Source: Methanobacteriota archaeon
GTDB taxonomy: Archaea > Halobacteriota > Methanomicrobia > Methanomicrobiales > Methanospirillaceae
Assembly: GCA_029547605.1 (NCBI GenBank)
Contig: JAKPPB010000033.1
Span: 47,375-111,374, forward strand
DNA: 64,000 bases
Reading direction: 5' to 3'
Below, one piece after another: positions 51,903 to 61,500 of this stretch. Made by a program: the position numbers and the translations under genes. The notes beneath the pieces are model-generated. The model had not been told where the DNA came from and ran no database searches. It was given only the letters and a program-made list of their open reading frames with translations. Position 1 is the first letter of the stretch. Each line of letters begins with the position of its first letter.

Positions 51903-54900
51903 ATGGCCCCTGATCGTCCCTACACTGTATTGTATGTGGATGATGACCAGGATCTCCTGGACCTGGGAAAGATCTTTTTGGAGCGTACAGGGGATTTTTC
52001 AGTAGACTGCGTCGACTCAGCGCTGGCAGCACTTGAGGTTCTGGGGAATGCCGCATTTGACGCCATCATCTCCGATTACCAGATGCCTGGGATGGACGGA
52101 ATCGAGTTTCTCAAATCGCTCCGGTCGCGGGGGAGCAGGATACCGTTTGTCATCTTCACCGGCAAGGGGAGGGAGGAGGTGGTGATCGATGCCCTCAACG
52201 CAGGCGCGGATTTCTATCTCCAGAAAGGGGGAGACCCAAAGGTACAGTTTGCAGAACTTACCCACAAGGTACGCCAGGCAATAGAGAAGCGGCGGGCCGA
52301 GCAGTCGCTCATCAAATCAAAGAAGCGACTCGCCGACATCATCGACTTTCTTCCCGACGCCACCTTCGCGATCGACCGTGAAGGTTCCGTGATCGCGTGG
52401 AACCATGCGATGGAGGAGATGACCGGCACCCCTGCGACTGCAGTCCTTGGCCAGGGCAATTCAGCATATTCAAGGGCGTTCTACGGAAAACAGCGCCCCA
52501 TGCTTATCGATCTTGTGCTCTCCCCGGATGCTGAATTTGAACGTCAGCACTATCATTTCACACAGAGGAACGGCACATTCCTGACTGCAGAGACCACTGT
52601 CAGGAAGGCAGATGGAAAGACGTTGCACTACTGGGGGAAGGCATGCCGCCTTTACGACGAAGACGGCAACGTGGCAGGGGCAATAGAAGCAATCCGTGAT
52701 ATCACGGAACGTGTGGTTGCAGAGGAGCAGATCAGGGAGAAGACCCGTGAACTCGACCTTTTCTTCCAGAATGCCATCGACCTCCTCTGCATCGCAGATA
52801 CGGACGGCTATTTCCGGAAGCTGAACCCCGAGTGGGAGAGGACACTCGGATATACCCTTGACGAGCTCGAAGGGCGGTCATTCATGGATTTCGTGCACCC
52901 TGATGACAGGGCAGCAACTCTTGACGCGGTTGTCCAGCTCAGCCACGGAAAAATTGTCCCCATGTTCGTGAACCGTTACCGGACCAGGGATGGTGAATAC
53001 CGGTGGATCGAGTGGCGGTCATTCCCGGTTGGCAACCTTATCTATGCCATCGCACGGGACATCACGGACCGACTTGCGAGCCAGCAGTCGCTTGCCGCGA
53101 GCGAAGAGAAGTACCGCACGCTCGTTGACGAGATCCGTGACGGGTTTTTCATGACAGACCGGGAAGGAGTGCTCACGTTTGCCAACCGGACGCTCGCGGA
53201 GATGTTTGGGTTCCAGACACCCGAAGAGATGTGCGGCGTACAGTTCTCCCGGTTCGTGGCAGCCGAAGAGCATGGACGGATACTGCCCATCTTCCTTGAG
53301 TGCATCAGGACTGGGAAGGTTCCCGATGCCCCGCTCGAGATCGAGGCAGTCAGGAACGATGGCAGCAGGTTCGTGATGGAACTCAAGGCGTCTTCCGTCA
53401 TGGAAGCGGGGAACGTGAAGGGTACGAGGGGTATTATCCGCGATATCACGGAACGCAAGAAAACCGACGAGTACCTTCGCATACTGGCCAAGCTCCTCGA
53501 CAATGCGCCGGCATCCATCACGGTCCATGACCTTGAGGGAAATTTCCTCTATGCCAACCAGCGAACCCTCGATCTCCACGGGTATACCCGGGAGGAGTTC
53601 CTCTCCCTCAACCTCCATGAACTTGATGTCCCTGAGAGCGAGGCACTCATCCAGTCCAGGATCGAAGCGATCATGCGTACCGGCGAGGCTGATTTTGATG
53701 TATGGCACTTCAAAAAAGATGGGAGTACCATCCCGCTCCACATCAATACCCTCTTGACGGAATGGCAGGGGAAGAAGGTATTGATGAGCATTGCCACAGA
53801 TATGACCGAACGGCTGCGAGCCCAGGAGGACCTGAGAAAAAGCGAGGAGAAGTTCCGCCGGATAGTAGAAACTGCGCACGAAGGCATCTGGGCAATGGAT
53901 GAGCACTTCAACACCACTTATGTGAACCGGCGGCTTGCCGACATCCTTGGATACACCCCAGATGAGATGATGGGCCGTCCCATCGATTCCTTCATGGCCG
54001 ACCGGGAGATGGCAGATAATCGTTCGAAACTACAGGAGAGAATGAAAGGGGTGCCAGGGGCCTACGAACGAACCTTTGTTACACGCGACGGATTGGAAAG
54101 GATCATGTACGTCTCAGCCACCCCCATCCTTGATGAAAAAGGGGTGTTCCGCGGTTCGTTTGCCATGCTCACCGATGTCACTGAAGAGAAACGTATACAG
54201 AAGCAGCTGCAACGTGAGCACGATGAGCTTGTTGCTTCCTACGAGCAGATCGCCGCGACCGAGGAGGAGCTTCGCCAGATGCTCGAGGAGCTCAGCCAGC
54301 ACCAGGACGCGGTGATTGAGAGCGAGGAGCGTTTCCGCCGGCTCATCGAGCATTCGTTTGACGCAATGGTCATCCACAGGGACGGGCGCATCATCTACGC
54401 AAACGATGTGGCAGTCAGGCTGATGGGAGCGAGCGATCGGTCCGAGATCGTCGGAAAGAAGACCCTCGACTTTGTCCATCCCGATTCACGAGATGATGTG
54501 ATCAGGCGCATTGCGATGATGAAAGAGGATCCCACTGCGGTCATGCCCCCGATCGAGGAGAAGTTTGTCACGCTCCAGGGGATGGTGTTCGATGTGGAGG
54601 TGATCGCTACCGCGACAAAGAGGAACGGACAAAAGGCATTTCTCGTGATTTTCCGCGATATATCCGAGAAGAAGCGTATACAGAAGGCTCTTGTCCAGGC
54701 AAACCGGAAGCTCAACCTCCTCAACAGCATCACCCTCCACGACATCTCGAACAAGCTCTCGGTCCTTGCGGCGCATATCGCGCTTGCACACGAATACATC
54801 GGGAACGACAAGATAACCGGATGCCTCGACCGCCAGAAGCGGGCAGTTGAGGCGATCCAGCAGATCCTCGATTTTACCCGCGACTACCAGGACCTTGGTG

Positions 54901-55328
54901 TGAAGGAGCCTTCATGGCAACACTTTTCGGTAACCCTCGGGAAAGTCAGGAGCCAAATCGATCTGGGCAGCGTCATCCTCGAGGAAGGAGACTGCCAGTT
55001 CGAGATCTTCGCCGACCCCCTTCTCGAGAAGGTCTTTTACACGATTCTTGACAATGCGGTCAGGTACGGAGGGAAGATTACCCATGTCCGCACCTCTTGC
55101 CGCATTGTCGACGATTCTCTCATCATCTCCTTCGAGGATGACGGGGTGGGAATTCCCCAAAGCGAGAAGGAGCGGATATTCGAGAAGGGATATGGCAAGG
55201 GGACTGGTCTTGGCCTCTTTCTCTCCCGCGAGATCCTCTCGATCACGGGGATGGCGATCAGGGAGACAGGGACTCCCGGTGTCGGGGCGCGGTTCGAGAT
55301 CGTGGTCCCGCAGGGGATGTGGAGATAA
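51903..55328 (+). CDS. Cytoplasmic hybrid histidine kinase: REC, six PAS, HATPase
   Basis: AAAGGAG lies 13 bases before the ATG. The 1141 residues have no TM helix. They run: receiver domain (1-125; acceptor in ISDYQMPGMD, about Asp58; FYLQKG lysine), six PAS domains (recognised by FLPDATFAIDREG, AIDLLCIADTDG, IRDGFFMTDREG, APASITVHDLEG, AHEGIWAMDEHF and SFDAMVIHRDGR, each closed by an RDITER-like linker), then the dimerisation helix with the phospho-His in NSITLHDISNKLSVLAAH and a HATPase with TILDNAVRYGG, FEDDGVGIP and GLGLFLSREIL. The N-terminal REC resembles that of the regulator at 1529-2863. It should integrate cytoplasmic redox or small-molecule cues; ligands are unknown. Confidence 0.95.
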   Translation: MAPDRPYTVLYVDDDQDLLDLGKIFLERTGDFSVDCVDSALAALEVLGNAAFDAIISDYQMPGMDGIEFLKSLRSRGSRIPFVIFTGKGREEVVIDALNAGADFYLQKGGDPKVQFAELTHKVRQAIEKRRAEQSLIKSKKRLADIIDFLPDATFAIDREGSVIAWNHAMEEMTGTPATAVLGQGNSAYSRAFYGKQRPMLIDLVLSPDAEFERQHYHFTQRNGTFLTAETTVRKADGKTLHYWGKACRLYDEDGNVAGAIEAIRDITERVVAEEQIREKTRELDLFFQNAIDLLCIADTDGYFRKLNPEWERTLGYTLDELEGRSFMDFVHPDDRAATLDAVVQLSHGKIVPMFVNRYRTRDGEYRWIEWRSFPVGNLIYAIARDITDRLASQQSLAASEEKYRTLVDEIRDGFFMTDREGVLTFANRTLAEMFGFQTPEEMCGVQFSRFVAAEEHGRILPIFLECIRTGKVPDAPLEIEAVRNDGSRFVMELKASSVMEAGNVKGTRGIIRDITERKKTDEYLRILAKLLDNAPASITVHDLEGNFLYANQRTLDLHGYTREEFLSLNLHELDVPESEALIQSRIEAIMRTGEADFDVWHFKKDGSTIPLHINTLLTEWQGKKVLMSIATDMTERLRAQEDLRKSEEKFRRIVETAHEGIWAMDEHFNTTYVNRRLADILGYTPDEMMGRPIDSFMADREMADNRSKLQERMKGVPGAYERTFVTRDGLERIMYVSATPILDEKGVFRGSFAMLTDVTEEKRIQKQLQREHDELVASYEQIAATEEELRQMLEELSQHQDAVIESEERFRRLIEHSFDAMVIHRDGRIIYANDVAVRLMGASDRSEIVGKKTLDFVHPDSRDDVIRRIAMMKEDPTAVMPPIEEKFVTLQGMVFDVEVIATATKRNGQKAFLVIFRDISEKKRIQKALVQANRKLNLLNSITLHDISNKLSVLAAHIALAHEYIGNDKITGCLDRQKRAVEAIQQILDFTRDYQDLGVKEPSWQHFSVTLGKVRSQIDLGSVILEEGDCQFEIFADPLLEKVFYTILDNAVRYGGKITHVRTSCRIVDDSLIISFEDDGVGIPQSEKERIFEKGYGKGTGLGLFLSREILSITGMAIRETGTPGVGARFEIVVPQGMWR

Positions 55329-55847
55329 GGAAAAACCTGTTCATTCAATGAGATTTCATTCGGATTACCTCCAACTGGACCTTTGATCTATGGTATGAGG
55401 AGGTGCTACCTTTGGTGGCAGATGATTCTGACTCTACCTGTCGCAGTCCGGGGATCTATATCAGGTCATAGGTGGGCGAGTTCTACCCACGCAATGAACC
55501 AGGATCCACGCGATGATTCGGCAGACAGGGGATGAAAAGGGATGGGCACGGGCATTCCTGCTGACAGACTCTGGCTTACATGGTGATAGGGTGTGGATGC
55601 ATTTCCTGGAACTCTTGAACGAATGTAAAAAATCATGTGACATATAAAATCAGAGTGGATTGATGGGGTACTCTCTAAAAAATGAGCATTCCCTCGTATT
55701 CGATTCTTTATACGGGTGTCCAGGTACCCTGCCTGCGGAAGTACCCGGTCGCAAGTATTTTTTCATTCCTACCATTCTGTATAATGGGCATATCTTTTAC
55801 AACAAAAATACCATTTTGTAGTATAAGGTATCTTAATTAATTACTGA
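55329..55847. other. Non-coding stretch with AT-rich 3' end
   Basis: About 520 bases without a supportable gene on either strand. The first half has mixed composition. The last 230 bases are AT-rich and hold GTAGTATAAGG at 55818-55828, about 20-30 bases before the ChlI-ChlD ATG, which could be its TATA box with a leaderless transcript. Confidence 0.5.
55818..55828 (+). promoter_or_regulatory. Putative TATA box for the ChlI-ChlD gene
   Basis: TAGTATAAGGT centred about 25 bases before the ATG at 55848, in an AT-rich region. The spacing suggests transcription starting at or near the start codon. Confidence 0.4.
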
Positions 55848-57896
55848 ATGACTAATTTTTCACCACGCCGCACCATCCTCCCTTTCACCGCCATCGTCGG
55901 CCAGGAGAAGATGAAGAGGGCGCTTCTCTTAAACGCGGTCAATCCCCGAATCGGTGGCGTGCTGATCCGCGGCGAGAAGGGAACCGCGAAGTCCACTGCT
56001 GTCCGGGCGCTCGCCGAACTCCTGCCAGAAATCGACGTGGTGAAGGGCTGCCCGTTCCAGTGCAACCCCCGTGACGGGAGGGAGATGTGCGAGCTCTGTG
56101 CGGAAAAGGTTGCAAAGGGTGTTCCCCTGGACCATATCACGAGGAGGGTGAAAGTGGTCGACCTCCCGCTCGGCGTCACCGAGGACCGCCTTGTCGGGAC
56201 AATCGACATCGAGCGGGCCATCAAGGAGGGGACGAAGGCGATTGAGCCCGGAATTCTTGCCGCAGTGAACCGCGGTATCCTCTACATCGACGAGGTGAAC
56301 CTCCTTGACGACCATATCGCCGACGTCCTTCTCGACTCCGCGGCGCTCGGCGTGAACGTGGTGGAACGCGAGGGGATCTCGTTCTCCCACCCGGCACGGT
56401 TCATCCTTATCGGGACGATGAACCCCGAAGAAGGGGAGATCAGGCCCCAGCTCCTGGACCGGTTCGGTCTGCAGGTGGCAGTCGAGGCGATCGACGACCC
56501 CGAGCAGAGGATGGCAATCGTCCGCAACGCCGAGGCCTTTGATACCGAGCCTGCCTGGTTCTCGAAAGGGTTCGAACCGGCACAGGAGGCACTTCGTGAA
56601 GTGATTCTCCGTGCACGGGGGCTCCTGCCCACGGTGACAGTCCCGGAGGAAGTCCTCCGTGCGCTGGTGAACGCCTGCGTTGAGCTGGGTGTCAAGACAC
56701 ACAGGGCTGAGATCGCGGTGGCAAGGGCTGCACGGACTATCGCCGTACTTGACGGGCGGACCGAGGTCACCCTTGACGATGTCCGGGAGGCGATGGAGCT
56801 CGCACTCCCTCACCGTATGCGCAGAAAGCCCTTCGAGGAGCCGAAACTCGACCCCGACCGGCTCGACTCCGCCATGAAGAATGCGGAGCAGCAGAACCGG
56901 CAGGAGAAAGAGCCTCCTGCAAATGACCCGCTCCCGCCGGATGATGAACAAATCCCGCACAGCCACGAGGACAAGGGAGGAGAAGGGCGCGGGCAGCCGC
57001 CCAGGATGAGGGAAAGCACGGCGCAGGAGAGAGTCTTTGGTATCGGGGACCCAATCGACACCCGCAGGGTCATGCTCGGTGCAGGGCGTGACCGCGAGAA
57101 GAGGAAGCGGTTGAACGGCAGGAGGATAGAGACCTACTCTTCGGGGAAGAACGGCTCGCCCATCACTTCCCGGATGCCGACCGGCTCGATGGACCTTGCA
57201 CTCGATGCCACCATCAGGGCAGCCTCCCCCCACCAGGCACGGAGATCCAAGGGAGCGCTCGCGGTCTCGATCCGTGAGGATGATATCCGTGAGAAGGTCA
57301 GGGTAGGCAAGGTCTCTGCGTCCTGCATCTTTTTGGTCGATGCAAGCGGGTCGATGGGCGCGATGAAGCGGATGGAGGCGGCGAAGGGTGCCATCCTCTC
57401 CCTCCTGATTGACTCGTACCAGCACCGAGACCGGATCGGGATGGTGGCGTTCAGGGGAGACCGTGCAGATGTGCTGCTGCCGCTCTCCCACAGCGTGGAC
57501 CTGGCCAAACAGAGCCTTGCCGATCTCCCCACGGGGGGAAAGACCCCTCTTGCGGAGGGGATATGGAAGGCCATCGAGGTGCTCGACCGCGAGCAGCGGA
57601 AGAACGGCGAGGCAGTCCCCGTCCTGGTCCTGATATCGGACGGGAGGGCAAACGTCTCACGCGGTGGGGATATCAGGGCGGAGATTCGCAGTGCCGCCCA
57701 GGAACTCCGTTCCCGCGGGATACACACGGTAGTGATTGATACCGAGGAGACAGGGTCTGCGTTCCTGAAGATGCAGCTTGGCTACTGCAGGGAGATCGCA
57801 GAAGAGACAGGCGGACGGTATTACGCCGTCTCTGACCTGAAGGCAGGGGTTCTCGGGGATATCACGCGAAACGAATTCGCGAGGGTCTTTTCTTAA
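55848..57896 (+). CDS. Mg/Co-chelatase-like ATPase fused to VWA domain (ChlI-ChlD)
   Basis: The 682 residues join a ChlI-type AAA+ ATPase (Walker [11 protein letters not shown] at 41-50; Walker [38 protein letters not shown]) to an acidic/Pro-rich linker (~345-410) and a ChlD-type VWA domain with an intact MIDAS ([16 protein letters not shown], Asp498). A four-Cys insert, [17 protein letters not shown], follows the first ATPase helix and may bind zinc. Such proteins drive metal insertion by a CobN/ChlH-type subunit in cobalamin, or possibly other tetrapyrrole, synthesis. No CobN-like gene is in the window, so the partner must be encoded elsewhere. Confidence 0.92.
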   Translation: MTNFSPRRTILPFTAIVGQEKMKRALLLNAVNPRIGGVLIRGEKGTAKSTAVRALAELLPEIDVVKGCPFQCNPRDGREMCELCAEKVAKGVPLDHITRRVKVVDLPLGVTEDRLVGTIDIERAIKEGTKAIEPGILAAVNRGILYIDEVNLLDDHIADVLLDSAALGVNVVEREGISFSHPARFILIGTMNPEEGEIRPQLLDRFGLQVAVEAIDDPEQRMAIVRNAEAFDTEPAWFSKGFEPAQEALREVILRARGLLPTVTVPEEVLRALVNACVELGVKTHRAEIAVARAARTIAVLDGRTEVTLDDVREAMELALPHRMRRKPFEEPKLDPDRLDSAMKNAEQQNRQEKEPPANDPLPPDDEQIPHSHEDKGGEGRGQPPRMRESTAQERVFGIGDPIDTRRVMLGAGRDREKRKRLNGRRIETYSSGKNGSPITSRMPTGSMDLALDATIRAASPHQARRSKGALAVSIREDDIREKVRVGKVSASCIFLVDASGSMGAMKRMEAAKGAILSLLIDSYQHRDRIGMVAFRGDRADVLLPLSHSVDLAKQSLADLPTGGKTPLAEGIWKAIEVLDREQRKNGEAVPVLVLISDGRANVSRGGDIRAEIRSAAQELRSRGIHTVVIDTEETGSAFLKMQLGYCREIAEETGGRYYAVSDLKAGVLGDITRNEFARVFS

Positions 57897-58599
57897 CCTT
57901 TCACAAGACGGTGATGATTGCACACATCATTTCAGTGGTGCCTTGGGATAGAGCCAGACAGCCTCTCTTCTTCACGGGACAGGTCGACCGTGCACCATAC
58001 CCTGCTTTCACAGGGTTCAACCTGCCGCATCCTGAACCTGGTGCGGTGAGAGACCCGGAAGGGGGGCACGATGAACAACATTCAGGTCATCCTTGATCCA
58101 TGGTCATGGGGGAGCAATGTCCCGGCTTTTAGCTCCCTCCCATCAAGTGTGGGAGGATATTGTCCTTCGTTGGGTGGATGCATCCTCCTGACATCGTATT
58201 CCGGAAGAAAACAGGGATGCGGGGATTGGGCAGCCGTTTGCGGTATACTCTCCTCCTCCTGTCCGGCATATCGCATGCGTGCCGCTCCCCGGTGTATTCG
58301 AGGGAAAGCCAGAAATATTCGCCCCCCTGCTGGTCATGGAACTCCTGAGAGTGTTGGTGATATCGTGGGCGTGTGTGCGAAACCCATGAAACCGGTGTTG
58401 CAGCACCGGTGACAGCAGATCATCAGAGGATCACTGCCAGATCTATACTTACCTGTATTAGTATTAAAAATTTTTATTTTAGTAGCATTTATTCCTAATT
58501 ATTTGTTTTTGGCTGCTGTTAACCGAGAAGAAATGCAGAGGTGAGACGTTGAACGGAGACCCGGCCGTCATGTGAGGCAGGATGGTGCGAAAAAAAGGA
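57897..58599. other. Non-coding stretch with a 7-bp hairpin
   Basis: About 700 bases between the ChlI-ChlD gene and the convergent PKD gene. No reading frame on either strand looks like protein. A perfect hairpin ACCGGTG-TTGCAG-CACCGGT occurs at 58391-58410. From about 58445 to 58510 the sequence is AT-rich with runs of T that could serve as terminators for either gene. Confidence 0.5.
58391..58410. other. Perfect inverted repeat, 7-bp arms
   Basis: ACCGGTG (58391-58397), a six-base loop TTGCAG, then CACCGGT (58404-58410). It is in a gene-free stretch about 190 bases past the PKD gene's stop codon and is not followed directly by a U-tract. It may be part of a 3' structure; function is unknown. 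Confidence 0.35.
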
Positions 58600-61500
58600 T
58601 CAGGATGGCCTGATGGGCCGAATCACGTATGCATATCCTGTCGCGGTGGATGTCCCGCCCTCATTTTCCACCCGGAAGGTGACCCTGTACAGTCCGGGTG
58701 CCTGGTAGGTGTGGACAGGGCTTGGGTCTGTCGAGGTTCCTCCGTCGCCGAAGGTCCAGAGATATGATTCAGGAGATCCGGTAGAGAGATCGGTGAACCG
58801 GACCGTGAGGGGTGCATTGCCGACCTTCGTGTCCTGCGTGAACCGTGCAACCGGCGGCTTTGGCGGCACGGTCACGGTGATGAGGTTGTCCTTGACAATC
58901 TGATCGGATCCTTCGGGGCCGCTCACCGCGAGCCGGACGGTGTAGACGCCGGGGTTCCAGAACCTGTACACGGGGTTGCTGGATATGCTGTCCCAGCGGC
59001 CGTCGTTGTTGAAGTCCCATGTCCGCAGAGTGACGGTCCCCGTGGACTGGTCGGTGAACTGGACTGAGAGCGGGGCAACACCTGAAATGGGGCTTGCCGC
59101 GAAGTCGGCGCGGAGACCTCCCGGCGGGAGGACAGAGATGTATGCCATCTTCTGTTCAGTTGATTCCCCTCCCGGTCCCCGGACCGTGAGCCTGATGTCG
59201 TAGGTTGCGGCGTCAGTGAACGTATACGAAGGACTGGATGCGGTGGAGAACTGCGTCCAGACACCTCGCTCGGGGCGGAACTCCCAGGTCCTGTCGGTGA
59301 TTGCACCTGTGGAATTATCGGTGAACTGGACTGAGAGGGGTGCCGTTCCAGTCAGGGGGGATGCCGAGAAGTCAGCGGAAGGTGCAGGCTCGGAGAGCAC
59401 GGTGATGTATCCGGCCCTCTCCTGCTGGTCTTCTCCACCCGGTCCCCAAACCGTGAGCCTGATGTCGTAGGTTGCGGCATCAGTGAACGTATACGAGGGA
59501 CTGGATGCGGTGGAGAACTGCGTCCAGACACCTCTCTCGGGGCGGAACTCCCAGGTCCTCTCGGTGATTGCACCTGTGGAATTATCGGTGAACTGGACTG
59601 AGAGGGGTACAGTGCCGTTTGTCGGGATGGCAGAGAACACTGCAACGGGTGGGCCGTCGGTGTATTCCGCTATGAGAATGGCTCCTGCGGCGACCATGTT
59701 GTCACCGCTTGCGCCGACAGTGACGCTGCGAAACAGCGCAGTGTTCTCTCCCTGGGCTACGTCATTGGTCACGTTAAACTCCCTGAGCGTCACCTGCGGC
59801 CCTGCGAGGTATCCCGGTGAGAGGTCGCCGTAGTCATGGCCGTTGAAGATGAACGCGCTCTTTCCTGCTTCGTTCGCAGAAAAGAGGAAGGCAAGGAGGT
59901 GCGCCTCACCAAGGCCTGCAGTATCCACGCCGCCAAACGGCGCGTACGCCGTGGCCTCATCGTCGGATGCGAACCGGGCCGCGCCTGCATAGAGCATGTC
60001 GCATTCCTCATTGATCAGGATCTTTCTCACCGGTTCGCCGGAATCCTCGTAGACAACCACAAGGAGGCTGCCGTAAAGGCCGTTATTGTTGCCGGCCCCC
60101 GGCGTAATTGTGAAGGTGTTTCCAGTCTTTGAGAAGAGACTGGTGACGTTGTATGTCAGGAGGCCTGATGGATAGTTGTAGCTGCCATATCCTTTCCGGT
60201 CGGTATAGGTGATCTCGGGGGCCACAGGCTGGCCGTTGAACTGCGCAGTCCACGCAGGGATTCCCCCAGGCGTCTGGTCGTAAGTGTATCCCTGGGAGAG
60301 GCGGGCAGAGAGGATGGTCGCAGTCCCCGGGACAGGGATGTCTGAAGCGGTCCAGTGTGTGGTCGCACTGCTCCACCCCGCTGCCCGGTATGTGGCATTG
60401 CCGGTCGAGTATGCCATGCCTACCCGTCCTTCGAAGGCTGCGATAGTCTCAAGGTCGGACCCGCCGGTCCAGCGCTTGCCCTTGTACCCGTTATTCATCA
60501 CGGTCATCGTGAGGGAGAGGGCATTATTGGATTCGTCGGACTCTGCGATGACGTTGTCAGGATCCGCGGTTGCGGTGAGGGTGACAATATCCCCGGCTGT
60601 CCGGAGCGTGGTGTCATTTACCTGGACTTCCTGTTGTGCTCCCGGGTGAAGGCCGGGAATGGCGACATCGTACTCCGCACCCGATGCGTCGATCCGGACA
60701 GTGAACGGCCCCGCGGAAGCCGTGCCATTGTTCCTCACCGTGGCGTTGATGGTGTTGGGCTCATGGGCAAAGAGCTCGTTTCCATTGGTGGAGAGCTGCG
60801 TGATCACGAGGTCCGGGTGGGAAGGCCCGGTCACGGTGATGAAACCGCTCTTCACTTCGCGTGCGGACCCGCCCTGCCCGGTGACCGTGAGGTTGACGGT
60901 GAAAATGCCCTGTGAAGCATATGTGTAGACCGGGTTCTGTTCTGTGCTGTCAATGACCCCGTCGTTCTGGAAGTCCCATGCGTAGGAGGTGATAGTCCCC
61001 GAGGACATGTCAGTGAACGCGACCGTAAGAGGAGCAGCCCCGGAGGTCACATTCGCGGCAAAATCCGCGACGGGGCCAGTCTCAGGATACTCGACGACAA
61101 GGAACGCATGGGAGGCTGTCATCAGGGGGGTCGCCCCCGGGGCGGTGCTCCGGATGCCTGCCTCGTTTCCTGACGCCAGCAGCGAGTTCTTCACGTCCCG
61201 GGTATCCACCGCAACCTGCGTCCCCGTCGAGGGACCGTAGTCCCAGACATTCGTGCCGATGGTGGCCCCGTTCCAGAGAAGGTTGCCTTCAGGACCGTTT
61301 CCTGACGGGACGAAGGTGGTGAGCCAGGCATGGGAGGCATCCCCCGGGGAAATTGTCATCCCGGTGAATGGGAGATACGCGGTTGCCTCTTCGGGCGTGG
61401 TGCCGTACTGGGTCTCGTCTGCTCCCAGGATATCAAACCCTTCGGCCAGGAACACCTGTCTCCTGAGATCTGACGTGTCCTCGTAGACCACGGCAAGGGT

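Noticed and set aside
55929..57491. 520-codon open frame antisense to the ChlI-ChlD gene
   Set aside because: The plus strand carries all ATPase and VWA motifs; the antisense text has none and shows shadow composition.
59190..59620. Repeated DNA as a CRISPR or similar array
   Set aside because: The repeat is two coding PKD units with a 267-bp period, not short repeats with unique spacers.
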